Shown here one piece after another: positions 59,152 to 64,000 of a stretch of DNA of 64,000 bases. The notes below the pieces were generated by a model. That model ran no database searches, was not told the DNA's origin, and saw only the letters and a list, made by a program, of their open reading frames with translations. The DNA lies in the NCBI GenBank assembly GCA_027315165.1, contig DAHUYN010000004.1:79517-143516 (forward strand). The letters are read 5' to 3'. The stretch is from Thermoplasmata archaeon. Its GTDB lineage: Archaea; Thermoplasmatota; Thermoplasmata; Lutacidiplasmatales; UBA184. The position numbers and the translations under genes were made by a program. Within the stretch, counting starts at the first letter, position 1; the number at the start of each line of letters is the position of its first letter.

Positions 59152-59460
59152 ATGACCGAGCTTCTGCACCTCACCGACGCGCGGCGGAGAACGTTCGACG
59201 CCGTCGAGGTCCGGTTCGTCCCGCGCACGGCGCTCGCAGAGGATCCCGCGCTCGTGCGCGTCGCCGAGGGCCTCCTGCGAGACGTCGACCCGGTCCGCCT
59301 CATCGACCTCGTCGGGCACGACGCACCGGCCGACGGCGGAACGCACGTCCGCTCGACCCGGGAGATCGGCGAGGTCTCGTTCGAGCGGCTCGAGAACACG
59401 GGCGCGCCCCACACGCGACGCTACCTCAAGGTCGGCCCCCGGGTCGACGGAGGGGCGTAG
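59152..59460 (+). CDS. Shortened AlaX-like alanyl-tRNA editing protein
   Basis: This 102-residue protein begins MTELLHLTDARRRTFDAVEV like AlaX trans-editing proteins and ends with the C-terminal zinc-domain signature GGTHVRSTREIGEVSFERLENTG. The middle of AlaX, which carries the HxxxH zinc motif, is missing. The Cys before GGTHV is replaced (DAPADGGTHV). Only one of the four expected zinc ligands remains, so editing activity is doubtful. It shares a divergent promoter with the PKD protein and ends 4 nt before the acetamidase-family gene, with which it may form a unit. It may be a remnant or a repurposed RNA-binding domain. Confidence 0.65.
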   Translation: MTELLHLTDARRRTFDAVEVRFVPRTALAEDPALVRVAEGLLRDVDPVRLIDLVGHDAPADGGTHVRSTREIGEVSFERLENTGAPHTRRYLKVGPRVDGGA

Positions 59461-59464
59461 CGCG

Positions 59465-60421
59465 ATGCGGCGCTTCAACGGCCACGACCCGGGCCTGCAA
59501 CAGCTCCGATGGCGGAGCGACGCGGTCCCCGTGGCGACGGTCCGGCCGGGCGAGCTCTTCGAGGTCGACGTTCCGGACTCCTCGAGCGGCCAGCTCTCCT
59601 TGAGCTCCGACCGCCGGGCGCTCGAGCGGCTCGACCTCGACCGCGTCGACGCCGCGGTCGGCCCGTTCGCGGTCGAGGGGGCGGTCCCCGGCGACGCCGT
59701 CGTCGTGCACCTCGAGGGCGTCGACACGGCCGACTGGGGATGGTCCGGCGTGTTCCGCGACTTCGGACTCCTGAGGGGGCGGTTCGACGACGACCTCGTC
59801 CTCTGGCGTCGCGACGGGGCGGCGATGGTCCCGGTCTCGGGGCCCCTCCGGCCGGTCCCGATCCCCCAGCGGCCGATGGTCGGCTGGCTGGGCGTCGCGC
59901 CCTCGTCGGGAGACCTCGGCATGATCGCGCCCCAGGTCCACGGCGGGAACCTCGACAACCGGCTCCACGCCCCGGGGGCGTCGATCACGCTCCCGGTGCA
60001 GCGCGACGGGGCGCTCCTGCTCGTCGGGGACGTCCACGCGGCCCAGGGAGACGGCGAGGTCTGCGGCACCGGGATCGAGGTGCCGGCGCGCCTCCGGCTG
60101 CGCGTCGAGCTCCGACCCCGCGGCGCCCCTCGCACCGTCCGCGCGCGCTCGCCGGGGCTCCCCGCGGCGTCGGGCCCGTACGTCGTCACGGAGGGCGTCG
60201 GAGCCGACCCCCGGGCGGCGGCCACGACGGCGGTCGAGGAGATGATCCGCGTGTTCGGAGAGCATGGGGTCGACGAGGTCGAAGCCTACCTCCTGCTGAG
60301 CCTCGCCGGCGACCTCCGCCTGAGCGAGGTCGTCGACGAGCCCCACTGGGTCGTCTCGATGCTGTTCGAGGAGGCGCTGCTCGAACGGACCGCGGCGACC
60401 CCCCGGCGCCCGAGCCGTTAA
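59465..60421 (+). CDS. Acetamidase/formamidase family protein
   Basis: This 318-residue protein matches the FmdA/AmdA family: GVVP-type strands, then SGDLGMIAPQVHGGNLDN, which contains the conserved HGGNLD, and LLLVGDVHAAQGDGEVCGTGIE with the conserved Asp, His and Glu. Members hydrolyse formamide or acetamide, releasing ammonia. The length is typical of the shorter prokaryotic form. It starts 4 nt after the AlaX-like gene. The physiological substrate is unknown. Confidence 0.9.
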   Translation: MRRFNGHDPGLQQLRWRSDAVPVATVRPGELFEVDVPDSSSGQLSLSSDRRALERLDLDRVDAAVGPFAVEGAVPGDAVVVHLEGVDTADWGWSGVFRDFGLLRGRFDDDLVLWRRDGAAMVPVSGPLRPVPIPQRPMVGWLGVAPSSGDLGMIAPQVHGGNLDNRLHAPGASITLPVQRDGALLLVGDVHAAQGDGEVCGTGIEVPARLRLRVELRPRGAPRTVRARSPGLPAASGPYVVTEGVGADPRAAATTAVEEMIRVFGEHGVDEVEAYLLLSLAGDLRLSEVVDEPHWVVSMLFEEALLERTAATPRRPSR

Positions 60422-60454
60422 GCGCACGGCGCCCTCGGGGCTCGGAGGCGCCGC

Positions 60455-61156
60455 ATGGACGCGTACGAGGAGGAGCTCGCCACCGAGCGGGCGATGAAGG
60501 ACCGTTTCATGGCCGGCCACGCCGAGTCGCCGTTCGTCGCCGAGCGGGTCCCCGGCTTCCAAGGGCTCCGCTACTTCCCCTTCGCGCCGGCGTTCCGCGT
60601 CGCCGCGCACCTCGAGCGCGTCGAGTCGCCCCGCGAGGCCTGGCTTCGCACGAACCGGGACGGCCAGGCCGAGGTCCGCTACCTCGGGGACCTGTGCTTC
60701 AAGCTCGAGGGACGCGAGCTCCGGCTCCGCGTCTACCACGCCGGGGCCGGCGTCGGGACCTCCGTCTTCGTCCCGTTCCGCGACGCGACGAGCGGCACCG
60801 ACTCCTACGGGCCCGGCCGCTACCTCACCCTCGAGCTCACCGCCGACGACCGCTACGACCTCGACTTCAACCGCGCCTTCAACCCGTACTGCGCCTACAC
60901 CGACGCCTACGAGTGCGGCTTCCCGCCGGCGGAGAACGACCTGCCCGTCGAGGTCCGGGCGGGCGAGAAGGTCTGGTCGTCGGAGCGGAACCCCGCCTCG
61001 CCGTCGAGCGCGGTGCGCGCGCTGCTTCGGCCCGTCCGCCCGGGCGCGCCCCGGCCGCGGCGGGCGGCGGCCCCGAAGCGGCCCCGACCCCGGCGCACGG
61101 CCGCGCCCCGGCGCCGCGCCGTTACAGCCGCGGGACGATCACGACGAGCGCGTTGA
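60455..61156 (+). CDS. DUF1684 family protein with basic tail
   Basis: This 233-residue protein has the DUF1684 core: RYFPFAPAFRV, then FVPFRDATSGTDSYGPGRYL, DLDFNRAFNPYCAYTDAYECGFPP and NDLPVEVRAGEK, all well conserved in the family. No reaction has been assigned to it. The last 65 residues are Arg/Pro/Ala-rich and overlap the convergent MarC gene by 35 nt. The family domain ends near residue 170, so the tail is probably non-functional extension. Confidence 0.85.
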   Translation: MDAYEEELATERAMKDRFMAGHAESPFVAERVPGFQGLRYFPFAPAFRVAAHLERVESPREAWLRTNRDGQAEVRYLGDLCFKLEGRELRLRVYHAGAGVGTSVFVPFRDATSGTDSYGPGRYLTLELTADDRYDLDFNRAFNPYCAYTDAYECGFPPAENDLPVEVRAGEKVWSSERNPASPSSAVRALLRPVRPGAPRPRRAAAPKRPRPRRTAAPRRRAVTAAGRSRRAR

Positions 61157-61757
61157 GGATGAACTGGACCGCCACCGCGGCGAGGATCAGGCCGAGGACC
61201 CTCGTCACGGCCATGACGCCGACGCGGCCGAGCGCGCGGATGATCCGCTGGCCGTAGGAGAAGACGAAGTACGTCACAACGACCGCGATCCCGACGGCGA
61301 TGAAGGTCGCCAGCACCGAGAGCGGGTCGCTCCCCGTGCTCCCCTCGTAGATCATCACGGTCGAGATCGCGCCCGGACCCGCGAGGAGGGGGATCCCGAG
61401 CGGCACGACGGCGATCTCGTCCCGGCGCTGGAGCGCCTCCTCGCGGTCGGCGGGGTTCACCTTGGCGCGCGAGACCTCGCCCCGGAGCATGTCGTAGGCG
61501 ACGGTGAACAGGAGGATCCCGCCCGAGATCTCGAACGCCTGCAGCGTGAAGCCGAACGTCGCGAAGAGGAAGCGGCCCGCGAGCGCGAACAGCGCGAGGA
61601 CAGCGCCCGCGACGATGATCGACCGGCGGAGGATCACCTGTCGGTCGGCCTCCGAGAACCCCTCGGTGAGCGCGACGAAGAACGGCAGCGCGCCCACCGG
61701 GTCGACGATCGCGAGCACGCTCGCGACGACGGCGATGAGGAAGGCGATCTCCGACAT
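61122..61757 (-). CDS. MarC family (UPF0056) membrane protein
   Basis: This 211-residue protein has six predicted membrane helices. The N-terminal ASVLAIVDPVGALPFFVALT (with the conserved DPxGxxP) and the central VVPLGIPLLAGPGAIST, with the family's PLxxGPGA motif, define MarC. The function is unknown despite the old link to antibiotic resistance. TATA-like GTTATATCC (minus strand, near 61807) lies about 50 nt upstream. Confidence 0.9.
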   Translation of the reverse strand: MSEIAFLIAVVASVLAIVDPVGALPFFVALTEGFSEADRQVILRRSIIVAGAVLALFALAGRFLFATFGFTLQAFEISGGILLFTVAYDMLRGEVSRAKVNPADREEALQRRDEIAVVPLGIPLLAGPGAISTVMIYEGSTGSDPLSVLATFIAVGIAVVVTYFVFSYGQRIIRALGRVGVMAVTRVLGLILAAVAVQFILNALVVIVPRL

Positions 61758-61889
61758 CGGGCTCGACGACGCTCCGTGGGTGGCGCCGGGAACGGTCTCG
61801 GATATAACTACGGTGTCGGCCGCCGCGGGGCGCTCTGGACCCCGCGGCGCCGGGAAAACGGTTAGGCTCGCTCGAGGCGAACGGGCGGT

Positions 61890-63005
61890 CTACGGCGCGC
61901 CCTTGTAAAAGCGCGTGACGACGTCGATGACGTGGCCGATGTCCTCGTCCGTCATCGCGTTCCCGATCGGCAGCGAGACGATCCTCGCGAACGTCGCGTC
62001 GGCCTTGGGGCACTCGACGTGGCCGAAGCGCTGGACGAAGTACGGCTGGCGGTGGATCGGGGGCCACGGGAGGCGCGTGTCGACGCCGTGGGCGTTGAGG
62101 TACTGGTTCAGCCGGTCCCGCTCCTCCTTGTTCTGGGCGAGGGCCATGAAGATCATCCAGGTCGGCCGCGTCGCGTAGTCGGGGACCTTCTGGAAGGCCA
62201 GGTGGCCGCCGAGCTCGTGCATGTAGCGCCGGGCGATCTTGTCGCGGAGCGCGATGTACCGGTCCGCCTTCCGCAGCTGGGCGATCCCGATCGCGGACTG
62301 GATGTCCGTGGGCCGGAAGTTGAGCCCGAACTCGACGTGGACGTACTTCTCCTTGCCCTCGCCATGGCTCCGGACGAGCCGGAGCCGGTCGACGAGGTCG
62401 TCGCGGTTCGTCTGGATGGCGCCGCCCTCGACCATCGTCACCTGCTTGGCGATGTGGAAGCTGAAGATCGTCACGTGGTCGTAGTTCCCGAGGCGCTTGC
62501 CCCGGTACTCGCCCGCGAACGCCTCGGCGGCGTCCTCGAGGAGGGGGAGGTGGTGCTTCTCGGCGACGCCGCGCAGCGCGTCCAGGTCGCAGGGGAGCCC
62601 CGCGACGTCGACGCAGACGATCGCCTTCGCCTTCGGGTGCTTGGCGAGCACCGTCTCGACCTCCTTCGGCCCGACGTTGAACGTGTCGGGGTCGCAGTCG
62701 ACGAGGATCGGCTTGGCCCCGAGCGCGATGACGCTCGAGGCGGTCGCCACGAACGTGTAGGTCGGGACGAGGACCTCGTCGCCCGGCCCGATGCCGAGCG
62801 TGATCAGCGCGTCGAGCAGCGCGCTCGTCCCGTTGTTGACGACGACGGAGTGCTTGGCCCCCGTGTAGGCGGAGAGCTCCTGCTCGAGCTGCTTGGTCTT
62901 CGGGCCCATTCCGAGCCAGCCGCTCTTGAGCACCTCGTTGACGGCTCTCGCCTCATCCTCGCCGACGTCGGGCACGGACCAGAAGACCTTGCGCTCTTGG
63001 GCCAT
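61890..63005 (-). CDS. DegT/DnrJ/EryC1 family sugar aminotransferase
   Basis: This 371-residue PLP enzyme has the family fold: LGMGPKTKQLEQELSAYTGAKH, NGTSALLDALITLGIGPGDEV, LLEDAAEAFAGEYRGKRLG, and the PLP lysine in FSFHIAKQVTMVEGG. It transfers an amino group to a keto-sugar nucleotide for amino-sugar synthesis. The ATG at 63005 matches the family N-terminus (VFWSVPDVGEDEARAV). A longer frame to 63152 is unlikely because its extra residues are Pro/Ser/Gly-rich and overlap the TATA-like GTAATATGA at about 63139-63147. It may supply amino sugars for surface glycans. Confidence 0.9.
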   Translation of the reverse strand: MAQERKVFWSVPDVGEDEARAVNEVLKSGWLGMGPKTKQLEQELSAYTGAKHSVVVNNGTSALLDALITLGIGPGDEVLVPTYTFVATASSVIALGAKPILVDCDPDTFNVGPKEVETVLAKHPKAKAIVCVDVAGLPCDLDALRGVAEKHHLPLLEDAAEAFAGEYRGKRLGNYDHVTIFSFHIAKQVTMVEGGAIQTNRDDLVDRLRLVRSHGEGKEKYVHVEFGLNFRPTDIQSAIGIAQLRKADRYIALRDKIARRYMHELGGHLAFQKVPDYATRPTWMIFMALAQNKEERDRLNQYLNAHGVDTRLPWPPIHRQPYFVQRFGHVECPKADATFARIVSLPIGNAMTDEDIGHVIDVVTRFYKGAP

Positions 63006-63193
63006 CGTTTCGTTCCTGGGTTCGGACCCGCCCACGCCGCGTTCGGCGCCCTCCGACAAGCGCCCCGGGGCCGTCGTCGACGGGCCCGAGCCGCTCGGGG
63101 AGAGGGGGTATCCGGGCGGGGGGGACGCCGACCCCGTCATATTACTTTCCATCGCTGTCGCACCCCCGGTCTCGGGGGAGGAACCGGCGCGCG

Positions 63194-64000
63194 CTATCGG
63201 GGCCGGAACCGGGCGGTGAAGTGCCGGAGGCGCTCCGGCACGTAGGTCATCTCAAAGCCCCTCACCGACGCACGCCTCGCGTGGACCGCGAGGACCGTCC
63301 GCGCGACGTAGTCGAGGTGGGAGACCGTGTAGACGCGGCGCGGGATCGCGAGCCGGACGAGCTCGAGGGCGCCGTCCGAGGCCCCCTCGCCGTCCCCGAA
63401 CATGATCGAGCCGACCTCGACGGACCGCACCGCGCCTTCCCGGTACAGCTCGACCGCGAGGGCCTGGCCCGGGAGGTCGCTCTTCCCGAGATGCGGGAGG
63501 AACGCGCGGACGTCGAGGTAGATCCCGTGACCGCCCGGCGGCTTGAGGAACGGCACGCCGCCGGCCTCGAGCTGCGCCGCCAGGTACCGGACCTGGCCGA
63601 CGCGGTGGGCGAGATAGTCGAGGTCGGTCGCCTCGACGAGGCCGATCGCGACCGCCTCGAGGTCACGACGAGCGAGGCCGCCGTAGGTCGGGAACCCCTC
63701 GAAGACGATCAGCTGCTCCCGAAGCCTCTCGGCGAGCTTCGGGTCGCGCGTCGCGACGAACCCGCCGATGTTGACGAGCCCGTCCTTCTTCGCGCTCATC
63801 GTCGCGCCGTCGGCGAGGTCGAAGAGGGAGCGGCCGATCTCGCGGATGGAGCGGTGCGACTGGCCCTCCTCGCGCTCCCGGACGAAGTAGGCGTTCTCGG
63901 CCCAGCGGCACATGTCGAGGTAGAGCGGGACCCGGTGCTCCCGGCACAGCGCGGCGACCGCCGTCAGGTTCGCGAGCGACACCGGCTGGCCGCCACCGGT
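63194..64000 (-). CDS. Tryptophanase / tyrosine phenol-lyase family, 3' part
   Basis: The frame is open to the window edge, so the N-terminal part is missing; 268 residues are present. TGGGQPVSLANLTAV, WAENAYFV, the PLP lysine in MSAKKDGLVNIGGF, FPTYGGLARRDLEAVAIGL and the end VPERLRHFTARF match beta-eliminating PLP enzymes of this family. Tyrosine phenol-lyase has Arg in the loop VRSMERG. Here it reads VRSVEVG, with a small hydrophobic residue like the Ile of tryptophanase, so tryptophan to indole, pyruvate and ammonia is the better guess. It is rare in archaea and suggests amino-acid fermentation, perhaps by transfer from bacteria. Confidence 0.85.
   Translation of the reverse strand, partial: TGGGQPVSLANLTAVAALCREHRVPLYLDMCRWAENAYFVREREEGQSHRSIREIGRSLFDLADGATMSAKKDGLVNIGGFVATRDPKLAERLREQLIVFEGFPTYGGLARRDLEAVAIGLVEATDLDYLAHRVGQVRYLAAQLEAGGVPFLKPPGGHGIYLDVRAFLPHLGKSDLPGQALAVELYREGAVRSVEVGSIMFGDGEGASDGALELVRLAIPRRVYTVSHLDYVARTVLAVHARRASVRGFEMTYVPERLRHFTARFRPR

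Noticed and set aside
63006-63152. N-terminal extension of the DegT aminotransferase to 63152
   Set aside because: The extra 49 residues are Pro/Ser/Gly-rich and overlap the likely TATA box. The family N-terminus begins at the ATG at 63005.
1-64000. CRISPR arrays, insertion sequences, attachment sites, tRNA and rRNA genes
   Set aside because: I looked for spaced direct repeats, transposase motifs, long terminal repeats and tRNA T-loop patterns and saw none. A short tRNA with introns could have been missed by eye.

Overview
The window reads as a chromosomal segment of a GC-rich archaeon, most likely a member of the Thermoplasmatota. Archaeal markers are ABCE1/RLI, deoxyhypusine synthase, the PyrI regulatory chain, an MRE11-RAD50 pair, MptA-type GTP cyclohydrolase, a HisA-related protein of the kind known from methanogens, a thermopsin-family protein, an archaeal-type RNase P RNA, a box C/D guide RNA, and TATA-box promoters with very short or absent leaders. 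A GC-rich, mesophilic, perhaps soil or sediment lineage is an inference from the base composition and from the many secreted PKD/thermopsin/glycosidase proteins. I saw no insertion sequence, prophage, CRISPR array, tRNA or rRNA gene.

Layout. 0-10 kb is a surface and glycan region: the 3' part of a secreted phosphoesterase, a membrane-anchored PKD-like protein, a GNAT enzyme, three glycosyltransferases, a PKD surface protein and an APS kinase. 9.6-12.5 kb is tldD-tldE. 12.5-20 kb holds small zinc proteins, two STAND-type ATPase/TPR proteins (one with a winged helix) and deoxyhypusine synthase. 19.6-27.8 kb holds a GDT1-like transporter with pyrI-pyrB, an EamA transporter, an anchored glycosidase, the RNase P RNA on the minus strand, a HisA-related gene whose stop codon lies inside a box C/D sRNA, and a ThrRS of bacterial architecture. 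28-35 kb holds a proton-pumping pyrophosphatase, an 18-residue cysteine-rich microprotein and mre11-rad50.

36.5-46.3 kb is the most coherent block, a sulfur and Fe-S region. It has sufU-ferredoxin, sufD with a coupled small gene, sufB (with a frameshift), a TauE/SafE exporter, sufS, sufC and a SufR-like regulator. The regulator is translationally coupled to a JAMM protease and then to a single-chain MoaD-E1-rhodanese fusion. SufS could feed persulfide sulfur to the rhodanese domain. The E1 domain could adenylate the MoaD-like domain, and the JAMM enzyme could cut after its Gly-Gly. A shared 12-bp motif next to the predicted start sites of sufR and sufD suggests SufR control. 46-64 kb holds a thermopsin-like surface protein, RLI, a three-gene FtsX/MacB-type exporter, mptA, a SufT-like DUF59 protein, a PKD surface protein, a shortened AlaX homologue, an acetamidase-family protein, DUF1684, a MarC protein, a DegT aminotransferase and the 3' part of a tryptophanase-like gene.

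Two organising rules recur. Genes in an operon usually overlap by ATGA or GTGA. Many promoters place the TATA-box centre about 25-28 nt before the start codon, which implies leaderless mRNAs and helps choose starts.
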